Shown piece by piece: positions 18,593 through 27,317 of a stretch of 64,000 bases of DNA. Made by a program: the position numbers and the translations under genes. Numbering within the stretch: the stretch's first letter is position 1; each line of letters opens with the position of its first letter. The notes beneath the pieces were generated by a model. That model did not search any database, was not told the origin of the DNA, and saw nothing but the letters and a program-made list of their open reading frames with translations. Where the stretch lies: NCBI GenBank assembly GCA_963828405.1, contig CAWHEG010000031.1:806001-870000 (forward strand). The letters are read 5' to 3'. This stretch comes from JANMJD01 sp963828405. GTDB taxonomy: Bacteria; Actinomycetota; Acidimicrobiia; Acidimicrobiales; Ilumatobacteraceae.

Positions 18593-18631
18593 GACCCCAA
18601 TTTACACGGTCTGCGCCGGTACAATGCGCGG
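18593..18631. promoter_or_regulatory. Divergent leaderless promoters of SufR-like gene and mrp
   Basis: In 39 bases, TAAATT (minus strand, 18599-18604) lies 6 bases before GTG 18592, and TACAAT (plus strand, 18620-18625) lies 6 bases before GTG 18632. The flanks are partly symmetrical: ATTGTACCGG facing ATTTACACGG. The -35 regions must overlap each other, so one bound repressor could cover both promoters. Confidence 0.6.
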
Positions 18632-19843
18632 GTGGCCCGTCCCGCCTCCCAAACCTCGGCCCCACCGCCCAGCGCGGCCGCCGTCCTCGACCTGCTCCGC
18701 GGGGTGATCGACCCCGAGCTCGGCGGCAACGTCGTCGATCTGGGCATGGCGCAGGTGTCGTCGATCTCGCCCGAGGGCGCGGTGGAGATCGCTGTCAAGC
18801 TGACGATCAGGGGCTGCCCGCTGCGCGCCCAGATCCGCAACGACGTGGAGACCCGCATCGGGTCGCACCCCGGGGTCTCATCGGTGACGATCGACTGGGG
18901 CGAGATGACCGCCGAGGAGCGCACCGAGGTGATGACCAAGGCCCGCTGGAACGCCAGCCAGGCCGCCACCGAGACCGCCGTCCCGCTGAACGCCCGGGTG
19001 CTGGCGATCGCCTCGGGCAAGGGGGGTGTCGGCAAGTCGTCGGTCACCGTCAACCTCGCCGTGGCCATCGCCGCCCAGGGCTTCACGGTCGGGGTGCTCG
19101 ACGCCGACATCTGGGGGTTCTCGGTCCCGCGCATGCTCGGGATGTCCGACCGGCTCGAGGCCCGTCTCGTCGACGGCTCCGACAAGCCGCGGATCATCCC
19201 CAACGAGCGCCCCGTCGGGCGCGGTCTGCTCAAGGTCGTGTCCACCGGGATGCTCGTCGACGACGAGGGGACGGCGCTGATGTGGCGCGGGTTGATGCTC
19301 ACCAAGGCCGTCGAGCAGTTCCTCAACGACGTCCACTGGGGCACGCTCGACTATCTGTTGATCGACATGCCGCCCGGCACCGGCGACGTGCAGATGGGTC
19401 TGGCCCGGATGCTGCCGCGCACCGATCTGATCATCGTCACCACCCCGGCGGTGTCGGCGCAGAAGGTGGCGATCCGCGCCGCCGACATGGCCAGGCGCTC
19501 GTTCCTGCGGGTCGCCGGGGTCGTCGAGAACATGACCGCGTTCACCTGCGACCACGGCTCGAGCTATGCCTTGTTCGGCGCCGGGGGCGGCCAGACCCTC
19601 GCCGACGAGATCGGCGCCCCGCTGCTCGGCCAGATCCCGATCGAGCCCGCTGTGGCCTCGGGCGGCGACGACGGCGAACCCGTGGCACTCGCCGGCTCGG
19701 GCCCGGCCGCCGACGCCTTCCGGGCCGTCGCCCGCCGCCTGGTCGACGAGACGGTGCCGCCGGTCAACCTGGCCGGCTGCTCTGCCCGCCTGCTCGAACG
19801 GGTCGAGCTGGCCCTCGGCCCGAAGCCGTCCGCCACCGCCTGA
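18632..19843 (+). CDS. mrp: Mrp/ApbC-family P-loop Fe-S carrier ATPase with N-terminal MIP18 domain
   Basis: A 403-residue protein. Residues 10-95 form the DUF59/MIP18 domain (LRGVIDPELGGNVVDLGM, LTIRGCPLRAQI), and the rest is the MinD-like ATPase: deviant Walker A in SGKGGVGKSSVTVN, switch I in DADIWGFSVPRM and LIDMPPGTGDVQ. It acts as a scaffold or carrier for Fe-S clusters. The usual C-terminal Cys-x-x-Cys is reduced here to VENMTAFTCDHGSSY with one Cys, as in some actinobacterial members. The leaderless GTG 18632, six bases after TACAAT, is chosen over an upstream GTG at 18584. Position beside sufR/erpA supports the role. Confidence 0.9.
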   Translation: MARPASQTSAPPPSAAAVLDLLRGVIDPELGGNVVDLGMAQVSSISPEGAVEIAVKLTIRGCPLRAQIRNDVETRIGSHPGVSSVTIDWGEMTAEERTEVMTKARWNASQAATETAVPLNARVLAIASGKGGVGKSSVTVNLAVAIAAQGFTVGVLDADIWGFSVPRMLGMSDRLEARLVDGSDKPRIIPNERPVGRGLLKVVSTGMLVDDEGTALMWRGLMLTKAVEQFLNDVHWGTLDYLLIDMPPGTGDVQMGLARMLPRTDLIIVTTPAVSAQKVAIRAADMARRSFLRVAGVVENMTAFTCDHGSSYALFGAGGGQTLADEIGAPLLGQIPIEPAVASGGDDGEPVALAGSGPAADAFRAVARRLVDETVPPVNLAGCSARLLERVELALGPKPSATA

Positions 19844-19878
19844 GCCGCCGCCGGCGGTCAGCAGCCGGCGGTCAGCGG

Positions 19879-20736
19879 TCAGCGGTCGGCTGTCCGCGGT
19901 CGGCTGGAACCGTCGTCCCTGAAGGGATCGACCCGGCCCTCATCGTCGGCGATCGGTGAGGGTGAGGTGGTCGACAGGGTCCGGGGTGGCCGGTGCGCTG
20001 CCTCCATCACCGCGTCGGCGGTGGCGTGATCGGCGAGGAACTCGAGATTGCGCTGCGTCGGCGACATCATCTCCCACTCGCCCCGGTGGAGGTGGTCCAG
20101 GGCGTCGGACGGGCGGATCCACCGGCTGGCGATCGTCTCGCCGTCGTCGTGGAGCGGGTCCTGCCCGGGCGGGGCGTGGGCGACGAGAAACCTCGTGTCG
20201 AACCGGCGCGGCGTGCCCACCGGCGTGATCCAGTGGCTGACATACCCCACTCGGCCGGTGGTGAGGAGCACCTCCTCGGCGCGGCACAGCGCATCGAGGC
20301 GCAGTATGCCGTCGTGCACGGCGTGGCGATGGCCGGCGAACCGCTCGACCACTTCGGCGTCGTCGAAGCGCAACGGCGAGCCGTCGACCCGATCGGCGAG
20401 CAGGACCCCGGCCTCCTCGAAGCACTCGCGGATGGCCGCGATCCAGTAACCGAGGCCGCCGGCGGTCACACCCAGCCGCCTGCTGGCCGTCGCGTCGTCG
20501 AGCCCGGCGCAGACGGCGAGCACGTCGGGGTGGCGGTCGGCCGGGTCGATACGCCCACCGGGGAACACGTAGAACCCACCGCCGAAGACGGCCGACGTGG
20601 TGCGGCGCATCATGAACACCTCGACGCCGGCACCGCCGTCACGCACGAGCATCACCGTCGCCGCCTCGCGGATCGGCACCGCCGCGGGGTCGAACCCGTC
20701 GGAGGCGGGCCGGGGCGCCGGTTGTCGGGGGTTCAT
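19879..20736 (-). CDS. Nudix hydrolase
   Basis: A 285-residue Nudix-fold protein with an FPGGRIDP opening and AIRECFEEAGVLL as the catalytic helix of the Nudix box. The box is broken by an insertion of about 30 residues between its two halves, a pattern seen in larger NUDT7/NUDT19-like proteins acting on CoA esters. The C-terminal half has RFDTRFLVAHAP and WIRPSDALDHLHRGEW. The substrate is uncertain; CoA derivatives are the best guess. ATG 20736 overlaps the stop of fxsA as ATGA, so translation is coupled. Confidence 0.8.
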   Translation of the reverse strand: MNPRQPAPRPASDGFDPAAVPIREAATVMLVRDGGAGVEVFMMRRTTSAVFGGGFYVFPGGRIDPADRHPDVLAVCAGLDDATASRRLGVTAGGLGYWIAAIRECFEEAGVLLADRVDGSPLRFDDAEVVERFAGHRHAVHDGILRLDALCRAEEVLLTTGRVGYVSHWITPVGTPRRFDTRFLVAHAPPGQDPLHDDGETIASRWIRPSDALDHLHRGEWEMMSPTQRNLEFLADHATADAVMEAAHRPPRTLSTTSPSPIADDEGRVDPFRDDGSSRPRTADR

Positions 20737-21212
20737 CGGTCGGGTCCGAGTTCGCCGGACGGCGGTTCGGGGGCCTCCCGCCCCGTCGTGTCGTAGACCG
20801 GCCCACGCCGAGGGGGGCGACCGGTGGGGTCACGATGCGTGGCGGTGACCACCCGGGCCCGGCCCGAGAACCGCCGGATCAGCACCGGGCGGACCAGGGC
20901 GCGGGTCGGTGGGAACAGGATGAGCAGCCCGACCATGTCGGTGAGGAATCCCGGGGTCATCAGCAGCGCCCCGGCCGCGAGGACGAGCACCCCGTCGGCG
21001 ATCTCGTCCGACGGTGCCTTGCCGGCGGCGATCTGGGCGTTGAACCGCTGCCACACCTTCGTCCCCTCGTGGCGGATCAGCCAGGCGCCGAGCATCGAGA
21101 TGACGATCAGCGCGCCGAGGGTGTTGAGGAAGCCGAACCGGTGCGACGACGCGATGATGACCCACAGCTCGGCGATCGGGACCACCAGGAACAGCAGGGC
21201 GAGCAGCGGCAT
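20733..21212 (-). CDS. fxsA: FxsA-family membrane protein
   Basis: A 159-residue protein with two to three membrane segments (LLALLFLVVPIAELWVII, GALIVISMLGAWLI and VLVLAAGALLMTPGFLTDMVG). The PGFLTDMVGLLILFPPTRALV block and the P-x-x-E motif in the first segment are FxsA signatures. E. coli FxsA relieves F-plasmid exclusion of phage T7; its normal role is unknown. It is expressed from the 55-base gap shared with divergent selA and coupled to the Nudix gene. Confidence 0.88.
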   Translation of the reverse strand: MPLLALLFLVVPIAELWVIIASSHRFGFLNTLGALIVISMLGAWLIRHEGTKVWQRFNAQIAAGKAPSDEIADGVLVLAAGALLMTPGFLTDMVGLLILFPPTRALVRPVLIRRFSGRARVVTATHRDPTGRPPRRGPVYDTTGREAPEPPSGELGPDR

Positions 21213-21267
21213 CGTCGGTTTCGAGGCTAGCGGCGGTTGGTCGCCCCGTTCGGTAGCGTCGGAGCCG
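21213..21267. promoter_or_regulatory. Divergent fxsA/selA promoter gap
   Basis: Plus-strand TAGCGT at 21254-21259 lies 8 bases before selA ATG 21268. Minus-strand TAGCCT at 21224-21229 lies 11 bases before fxsA ATG 21212, leaving a leader of at most a few bases. No ribosome site is seen for either gene. Confidence 0.45.
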
Positions 21268-22641
21268 ATGGGCGACACGACCGTGACCCCGACGACGCCG
21301 GTGGATCCCGCCTCGAGGCCACCGTCGGTCGACGTGTTGGCCCGTTCGATGGCACCCTGCGGGCTCCCCCATCCGCTGCTCGTCGACCTGGCCCGCACGC
21401 TCGTCGCCGAGGGTCGGTGGCACGACGCGCAGGGCGAGTCGGCGGCCCTGGCCCGGACGCTGCTGCACCGGGTGGTCAATGCCACGGGCGTGATGCTCCA
21501 CACCAATCTCGGGCGGGCGCCGATCGACGTCCACCAGAGCGGGTCGGTGAACCTCGAGTTCGACCTCGAGACGGGCCGGCGAGGGTCGCGCCAGCGCGCC
21601 GTCGGCGCGCTCGTCGCCCGGGCCTGCGGAGCCGAGGTGGCGCTGATCGTCAACAACAACGCGGCGGCCGTCCTGCTCGTGCTTGGCGCCCTGGCCCGGG
21701 GCGGCGAGGTGCTCGTGTCGCGCGGCGAGAGCGTCGAGATCGGCGGCGCCTTCCGGGTGCCCGAGGTGATGGAGCAGTCGGGGGCGGTGCTGCGCGACGT
21801 CGGCACGACCAACCGCACCCGCCTGGAGGACTACCGGGGCGCGCTGTCGCCGCGCAGCGCCGTGATCCTCAAGATCCATCCGTCGAACTACCGCGTCGAG
21901 GGGTTCGTCGAGGAGACGCCGGTGGCCGAGTTGGCAACGCTCGGGGTGCCGGTCGTCGCCGACATCGGCTCGGGCCTGCTCGATGCCGCCTGCCCGTGGC
22001 TGAAGTCGGGACCTCCGCCATGGTTGGCCGACGAGCCGGCAGCCCGCCAGACCCTCGCTGCCGGCGCGGCGCTGGTCACCTTCAGCGCCGACAAGCTGCT
22101 CGGCGGCCCGCAGGCCGGGGTCATCGCCGGCGACGCCGCGCTGGTCGAGCGGTGCGCCCGCCACCCGCTCGCCCGAGCCCTGCGGCCCGGTGGCCTGGTG
22201 CTCGGCGCACTGCAGCAGACGATGCTGGCGTACCTGCGGCGCGACCCGGGGGCGATCCCGCTGTGGGCGATGATCGGGCGTCCCGTCGAGGAGCTCACCC
22301 GCCGCGCCGAGGTGATGGCCGCCGAGGTGAACCGCCGTTCCGCTGCGGGATCGGTCGGCGCCGAGGCGATGTCGTCACTGCCCGGGGCCGGATCGTTGCC
22401 CGGGATCACGGTCCCGTCGTGGGGAGTGGCCGTCGACGGCGACCGTCTCGCCGCGCTGCGCTCGGGGCGCACGCCGGTGATCGCCCGGGTCCGTGACGGG
22501 CGGACGTTCGTCGACCTGCGCACCGTCGAGCCCGGCGACGACGCCATCGTCACCGAGGCCCTCGTCCGCTGCCTGGACCCCCGCCGGCGCGACTCGGGCG
22601 GCGGGTCGACTCCGGCGCCGGGTGAGGCTTCCCCCGGATGA
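21268..22641 (+). CDS. selA: L-seryl-tRNA(Sec) selenium transferase SelA
   Basis: A 457-residue PLP enzyme that converts seryl-tRNA(Sec) to selenocysteyl-tRNA(Sec). Family blocks are NATGVMLHTNLGRAP, SVNLEFDLETGRRGSR, VNNNAAAVLLVL and TFSADKLLGGPQAG, whose Lys (about residue 276) binds PLP, then RALRPGGLVLGALQQT. Length is normal. It is followed after 38 bases by selB. Neither selD nor a tRNA-Sec gene was found in the window, and no selenoprotein with an in-frame TGA was recognised here. Confidence 0.94.
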   Translation: MGDTTVTPTTPVDPASRPPSVDVLARSMAPCGLPHPLLVDLARTLVAEGRWHDAQGESAALARTLLHRVVNATGVMLHTNLGRAPIDVHQSGSVNLEFDLETGRRGSRQRAVGALVARACGAEVALIVNNNAAAVLLVLGALARGGEVLVSRGESVEIGGAFRVPEVMEQSGAVLRDVGTTNRTRLEDYRGALSPRSAVILKIHPSNYRVEGFVEETPVAELATLGVPVVADIGSGLLDAACPWLKSGPPPWLADEPAARQTLAAGAALVTFSADKLLGGPQAGVIAGDAALVERCARHPLARALRPGGLVLGALQQTMLAYLRRDPGAIPLWAMIGRPVEELTRRAEVMAAEVNRRSAAGSVGAEAMSSLPGAGSLPGITVPSWGVAVDGDRLAALRSGRTPVIARVRDGRTFVDLRTVEPGDDAIVTEALVRCLDPRRRDSGGGSTPAPGEASPG

Positions 22642-22679
22642 CGACCAGGCGATGAGGATCGGGCGATGAGGATCGCGGC

Positions 22680-24395
22680 ATGAGGGTCGTGGCGACGGCC
22701 GGCCACGTCGACCACGGGAAGTCCTCGCTGGTCCTGGCCCTGACGGGAACCGATCCGGACCGGTTCGAGGAGGAGAAGCGGCGGGGTCTGACGATCGATC
22801 TGGGCTTCGCCCACACCGTGCTCCCCGGTGGGGACGGGGTGTCGTTCATCGACGTCCCCGGCCACGTGCGGTTCCTGCGCAACATGCTCGCCGGAGTCGG
22901 CGCGGTCGACGCCTGCCTGTTCGTCGTCGCCGCCACCGAGGGCTGGAAGCCCCAGAGCGAGGAACACCTGCGGATCCTCGAACTGCTCGGCATCCGTCGC
23001 GGGGTGATCGCCCTGACCAAGGTCGATCTCGTCGACGACGACCTCCTCGAACTGGCCACGCTCGACGTCAGCGAACACGTCGCCGGGACGTTCCTCGACG
23101 GCGCCCCGATCGTGCCGGTCGCCGCCCCGACGGGCATCGGCCTCGACGATCTGCGTGCCGCCCTGGCCGATCTGGTCGCCGGCACGCCGCCCGCGGCCGA
23201 CCTGGGTCGGGCCCGGTTGTGGATCGACCGCGTGTTCGCCGCCCGGGGGAGCGGCACGGTGGTCACCGGGACGCTGACGGGTGGGGCGTTGGCGGTCGGC
23301 GAGCGCGTCGTCGTCGGGCCGGACCGACTCCCGGCCCGGATCCGCGCCATCCAGTCGCTCGGGGCGTCGGTCGAGCGGATCGGCCCCGGCAATCGGGTCG
23401 CCCTCAACCTGGCGGGTTTCGACTACACGCTGGCCGCCCGCGGCGATGCGGTGACCCACCCCGAGCGGTGGCACCACACGTCACGGTTCGACTGCTCGCT
23501 GGCGGTCCTCGGCGACGTCGACCACGAGGTGTCGAGACGCGGTGCGTACGCGGTCCACCTCGGCTCGGGGGAGTTCCCCGCCCGGGTGCGCATCCTCGGG
23601 TCCGAGGCGCTGGCGCCCGGTGGCACGGGTGCGGTGCGGGTGCACCTCCGATGTCCCGTCCCGTTGCTGCCCGGCGACCGCTTCGTGCTCCGCGAGTCGG
23701 GCCGCAGCGAGACGGTGGGCGGTGGCGAGGTGCTCGACGTCGACCCGGTCCTCCCGGCGTCGCGGGCCCGGCCGGATCGTTCGGTCGAGCGGGTGGTCGC
23801 CGAACACGGCTGGATCCCCGCCGACCGTCTCGAACTGCTCACGGGCACACGACTCGAACCGACCCTCGGCGGTTGGGTCACCGCGGCGGGCCGCGTCGAG
23901 GAACTGGCGTCGACGGTCCGCCAGCGGGTCGGCTCGGCCGGCTCGCTCGGGCTCGATCTGGCCGCCCTCGATGAACGGGAGCGGGCCGTGCTGGCCACCC
24001 TGGGCGACGTCCGTGTCGACGCCGGGCGGGTGTTCCCGGCCGAGGTCCGTGACGAGTTCACCGACCACCCCGTGCTGCGCTCGCTCCTCGACGGCGGCAT
24101 GGCGCCCACGGCCCCCGAGGGGGTCGACCGGGCGCTCGTGCGCGAGCTGATCCGGCGCCGGCTGGTGGTCGAGCGAGACGGCGTGCTTTTCCACCCGGCG
24201 GCGATCGACGCGGCGTCGCGGGTGGCGGCGGACCTACTCGCCGCCGCGCCGTCGGGGTTCACGGTCGCCGAGTTCCGCGACGCGATCAACGGAACGCGCA
24301 AGCACGTGTTGCCGCTGCTCGGCGAGCTCGACGCCCGCGGGATCACCCGCCGTCGTGACGACCTGCGCATCGCCGGGCCGCTCCTGACCTCTTGA
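22680..24395 (+). CDS. selB: Selenocysteine-specific elongation factor SelB
   Basis: A 571-residue GTPase that brings Sec-tRNA to the ribosome at UGA codons with a SECIS hairpin. GTPase motifs are GHVDHGKSSL, FIDVPGHVRF and ALTKVDLV. Domains II-III follow (RGSGTVVTGTL), then C-terminal winged helices that bind SECIS (TVAEFRDAINGTRKHVLPLLGELD near the end). The N-terminus is short and typical. ATG 22680 follows a GAGG-containing site. It forms an operon with selA, so the strain should make selenoproteins encoded elsewhere. Confidence 0.94.
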   Translation: MRVVATAGHVDHGKSSLVLALTGTDPDRFEEEKRRGLTIDLGFAHTVLPGGDGVSFIDVPGHVRFLRNMLAGVGAVDACLFVVAATEGWKPQSEEHLRILELLGIRRGVIALTKVDLVDDDLLELATLDVSEHVAGTFLDGAPIVPVAAPTGIGLDDLRAALADLVAGTPPAADLGRARLWIDRVFAARGSGTVVTGTLTGGALAVGERVVVGPDRLPARIRAIQSLGASVERIGPGNRVALNLAGFDYTLAARGDAVTHPERWHHTSRFDCSLAVLGDVDHEVSRRGAYAVHLGSGEFPARVRILGSEALAPGGTGAVRVHLRCPVPLLPGDRFVLRESGRSETVGGGEVLDVDPVLPASRARPDRSVERVVAEHGWIPADRLELLTGTRLEPTLGGWVTAAGRVEELASTVRQRVGSAGSLGLDLAALDERERAVLATLGDVRVDAGRVFPAEVRDEFTDHPVLRSLLDGGMAPTAPEGVDRALVRELIRRRLVVERDGVLFHPAAIDAASRVAADLLAAAPSGFTVAEFRDAINGTRKHVLPLLGELDARGITRRRDDLRIAGPLLTS

Positions 24396-24489
24396 TCAAC
24401 TGGCCGCTGACCGCCTGAACACCGTCGCCGGACCGCTCCGGGCGATGCAGGATGGCGGCGGCGACGCGGGATCTGCGAGGCTCGCCGCC

Positions 24490-25374
24490 ATGCGCATCGC
24501 CGTCGTCGGCCCGGGTTCCGTCGGGTGCTTCTTCGCCGCCCAACTGGCCGCGTCCGGCCATGACGTCGTCGCCTGCGCCCGACGGCCCTTCGAGCGCTAC
24601 ATCGTCGAGTCGAAGACGGTGCCGGTCGACACCCCGGCGAACGTGCTCGTCGACCCCGGCGGCATCGATCGGCACGTCGATGTCGTGATCGTGGCGGTCA
24701 AGGGCCATCACACGGCGACGGCCGCTCCGTGGCTCGCCGCCCTGTGCGACGTCAACACCGTCGTCGTCGTCGCCCAGAACGGGCTCGAGGGCGAGGAGCG
24801 GGTACGGCCCTACGTCGGCGACGCCACCGTGCTCCCCGCCGTCGTCTACTGCGAGTCCGAACTGCTCGCCCCGGGCCGCACGGTGCACCGCTCGACCGGC
24901 TTCCTCCACCTCCCCGACACCCCCGCCGCCCATCGGGTCGCCGCCCTCAACTCCGACGCCGGGGCCTGGTTCCGCCCGACTCCCGACTACCCCACCGAGT
25001 TGTGGCGCAAGCTCGGCGCCAACGTCTGTCTCAACGGGGTCCTCGCCCTCACCCGCCGAACCCGGAGGGTGCTCGCCGATCCAGCGGTGGCCGATGTTGC
25101 CGTCGCCCTGCTCGAGGAGTGCTGGACGGTGGGAGCACTCGAGGGTGCCGCCGTGTCACCCGGCGATGCCCGGGGTTTGGTCGAGGCGATGGCGACGCGT
25201 GGCCGCGACGGGGGATCGTCGACCCTCTACGACCGGTTGGCCGGCCGACCGACGGAACACGACGCGATCTACGGCACGTTCATCCGCGCCGCCCGCCGCC
25301 ACGGGGTGGCGACCCCGGTGACCGATGTGGTGCACGCACTGCTTGCCGGGGGCGACCCCGAGGAGCCGGGCTGA
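24490..25374 (+). CDS. Ketopantoate reductase (PanE/ApbA family)
   Basis: A 294-residue NADPH-dependent reductase. The N-terminal Rossmann motif is MRIAVVGPGSVGCFFAAQLAASGHDV, followed by VIVAVKGHHTATAAPWL and AQNGLEGEERV of the PanE family, and the C-terminal helical domain has WRKLGANVCLNGVLALT with the conserved Lys and Asn. PanE makes pantoate for coenzyme A, but many actinobacterial paralogues have other 2-oxo-acid substrates, so the symbol is left blank. It is preceded by a 94-base gap after selB without a clear promoter. ATG 24490 is the first start that keeps the whole motif. Confidence 0.8.
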   Translation: MRIAVVGPGSVGCFFAAQLAASGHDVVACARRPFERYIVESKTVPVDTPANVLVDPGGIDRHVDVVIVAVKGHHTATAAPWLAALCDVNTVVVVAQNGLEGEERVRPYVGDATVLPAVVYCESELLAPGRTVHRSTGFLHLPDTPAAHRVAALNSDAGAWFRPTPDYPTELWRKLGANVCLNGVLALTRRTRRVLADPAVADVAVALLEECWTVGALEGAAVSPGDARGLVEAMATRGRDGGSSTLYDRLAGRPTEHDAIYGTFIRAARRHGVATPVTDVVHALLAGGDPEEPG

Positions 25375-25401
25375 GGCCGGGATCGCCGCCCGGGCGGCGG
25401 A

Positions 25402-26379
25402 TCACGCTCCGGTGATGTCCGGCGGCATGGCCTCGGGCCGCTGCGTGCTGTGCTCGACCTGCTCGGCCAGTTCGACCACCTGGGCCCACGAGTCCACCCC
25501 GTCGCAGGCCCGGCTCGTCGTCACGGCGAGCGCCGCAGTGGCGTTGGCGACCGCCGCCCGCCGGCGCACGTCGCCACCCCGCGCCGCCGCAGCGAGCCAG
25601 CCCGCCACGAACGCGTCGCCCGCCCCGGTTGCATCGACGGCCTCGACCGACGGGGCCGAGCTGTAGAAGCAGTCGCCCGAACGGCAGGCGGTGTAGCTCC
25701 CCGCCGCGTCGAGGGTGACGACGACGGTCGAGCGCACGCCGGCGGCGAGCAGGGCGGCGGCCGCCTCCGGCGCCGTCGAGGAACCGGTGAGGGACATCGC
25801 CTCGACCAGGTTGGGGGTGAACAGGTCGACCTCGGCCAGGACCGGGGCGATCGCCGCCATCCAGGATCCGGTCGGATCCCAGGTGATGTCGATCGAGGTG
25901 GTCATCCCGGCGTCGTGCGCCGAGGCCAACAACCCGCCCAACTCGTCGCCGCACAGGCGGGGGAGCAGATTGGCGTAGGCGACGTGGAGGTGCCCGACAC
26001 CGGCCGCCGCCAGCCGCTCCACCGACACGTCCGCGGCGCAGTAGTGCTCGTTCACCCCGGCGTGGTAGAGAAACCCACGCTCGCCATGGGGAGCGACCAT
26101 CACCAGCGTTACCGAGGTCGGCCCCGTCTGATCGAGCACCACGCCCGAGACGTCGCATCCGCGCCCCAGCTCCTCCCCGACGAACCGGCCGAAGTGATCG
26201 TCGCCGACGCGTCCGCCGACGAACGTCGGCACCCCGAGGCGGGCCAGTGTCATCCCCCCGTTGCCGGGGGCCCCTCCCACACTGGCGACGATCTCGCCGG
26301 CGTTCTCCAGGGCTCCGAAGTCGGGCATCCGTTCGACGTGTGCGAGCAGGTCGAAGGTGACCGTTCCGACGACTGCCAC
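25402..26379 (-). CDS. PfkB-family carbohydrate kinase
   Basis: A 325-residue ribokinase-fold sugar kinase. Signatures are VAVVGTVTFDLL, the substrate loop SVGGAPGNGGMTLARLG and the second PfkB motif VDATGAGDAFVAGWLAA with catalytic Asp. The gene begins 35 bases after the aldolase gene ends, so the two are probably one operon. A kinase followed by a DhnA-type aldolase suggests a small pathway that phosphorylates and then cleaves a sugar or sugar acid; the substrate is unknown. GTG 26379 is the likely start because upstream codons fall outside the domain, and its ribosome site is weak. Confidence 0.85.
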   Translation of the reverse strand: MAVVGTVTFDLLAHVERMPDFGALENAGEIVASVGGAPGNGGMTLARLGVPTFVGGRVGDDHFGRFVGEELGRGCDVSGVVLDQTGPTSVTLVMVAPHGERGFLYHAGVNEHYCAADVSVERLAAAGVGHLHVAYANLLPRLCGDELGGLLASAHDAGMTTSIDITWDPTGSWMAAIAPVLAEVDLFTPNLVEAMSLTGSSTAPEAAAALLAAGVRSTVVVTLDAAGSYTACRSGDCFYSSAPSVEAVDATGAGDAFVAGWLAAAARGGDVRRRAAVANATAALAVTTSRACDGVDSWAQVVELAEQVEHSTQRPEAMPPDITGA

Positions 26380-26413
26380 GCCGCCGGGTGAGGAAGGTGC
26401 GCTGGGCACGGCG

Positions 26414-27187
26414 CTACAGAACGGCGCGCAGCTGCTCGATCGCCTCGGACAGATCGGGTCGCTGCCAGACGTTGCGACCGACGACGACGCCGCGTGCTCC
26501 GGCGGCGAGACCGGCGCGGATGGCGCCGAACAGCGCCGTCGGGTCGTCCTGCTTGGCACCGCCGAGGAAGACCGTCGGCACCCCCCAGGCAAGGATCTGA
26601 CCGAGCGCGTCGGGGCCCACGGCGGGGATCTTGAGGATGTCGGCACCCAGCTCCAGCGACATCCGGGCGGCATGGACGATCACCTCATCGTGATCGGCAA
26701 CGGCCAGCGGTTCACCGAACCAGAGCGGTTCCAGCATCAGCGGCATCCCGACGTCGTGGGCCTCGGCCGCCAGTCGTGCCGCCACGGCGACGGTCGCCGC
26801 GGAGATCGAATCGCCCAGCCCGCAGACGAACAGCGCCTTGACGGCGTCGGCGCCGAGCGCGGCCGCCATCGCCACGGGGACGATGGCGTCGACCGAGCGG
26901 ATCGATTCCACCTGGCCGGGCCGGTCCCCCCAGATCTGGTGATCGACCATCATCGTCAGGCTCATCCCGGCCTGCTTGACTCGGCCGCCGAGCAGCTTGG
27001 CCATTCCTGCGGAGAGCAGCGTGCCGTCGGTGCCGGCGGCGACCAGGGCTTCGAGGAGGGCGGCCGGCCGCTGCAACCCCGGGACGTTGCCCATCACCAG
27101 ACCGTGATCCATCGGGATGATCAGCACCTTGCGGTCGTCGGGAACCACGGTCTGCATCCGCCGGGCGAAGCGGTCACGATCGGTCAT
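26414..27187 (-). CDS. DhnA/LsrF-type class I aldolase (DeoC superfamily)
   Basis: A 257-residue TIM-barrel aldolase. Typical blocks are VLIIPMDHGLVMGNVPGL, LMLEPLWFGEPLA, GADILKIPAVGPDALGQI with the Schiff-base Lys in LKIP, and VVVGRNVWQRPD. The family includes archaeal-type fructose-bisphosphate aldolase, LsrF and sulfosugar or inositol-type aldolases. The adjacent PfkB kinase makes phosphorylated keto-sugar cleavage the likeliest role. ATG 27187 has TACGTT six bases upstream and no ribosome site. Confidence 0.82.
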   Translation of the reverse strand: MTDRDRFARRMQTVVPDDRKVLIIPMDHGLVMGNVPGLQRPAALLEALVAAGTDGTLLSAGMAKLLGGRVKQAGMSLTMMVDHQIWGDRPGQVESIRSVDAIVPVAMAAALGADAVKALFVCGLGDSISAATVAVAARLAAEAHDVGMPLMLEPLWFGEPLAVADHDEVIVHAARMSLELGADILKIPAVGPDALGQILAWGVPTVFLGGAKQDDPTALFGAIRAGLAAGARGVVVGRNVWQRPDLSEAIEQLRAVL

Positions 27188-27193
27188 GGGCCG

Positions 27194-27199
27194 AACGTA
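27194..27199 (-). promoter_or_regulatory. -10 box of the aldolase-kinase operon
   Basis: TACGTT on the minus strand is 6 bases before ATG 27187. It shows that the aldolase-kinase pair can be transcribed separately from the glpD fragment 130 bases upstream. Confidence 0.5.
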
Positions 27200-27317
27200 G
27201 TCCAAGCCCGTCCGGTCGCCGACGGCCGGCTCGACGGGTCCGGGCCGGCAGCGTGCCCGGCGTCGGGTGAGGATCTCGATGGCGGTCCTGACACCGGTCG
27301 GACGATTCGTCGCCGGT

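Noticed and set aside
22650..22685. Direct repeat GCGATGAGGATCG just before selB as a regulatory site
   Set aside because: Only two adjacent copies of a short string that also carries the ribosome site; nothing else supports regulation.
24396..24489. Possible tRNA-Sec gene beside selB
   Set aside because: No cloverleaf with a TCA anticodon and long variable arm could be traced in this gap or in the gap between selA and selB.
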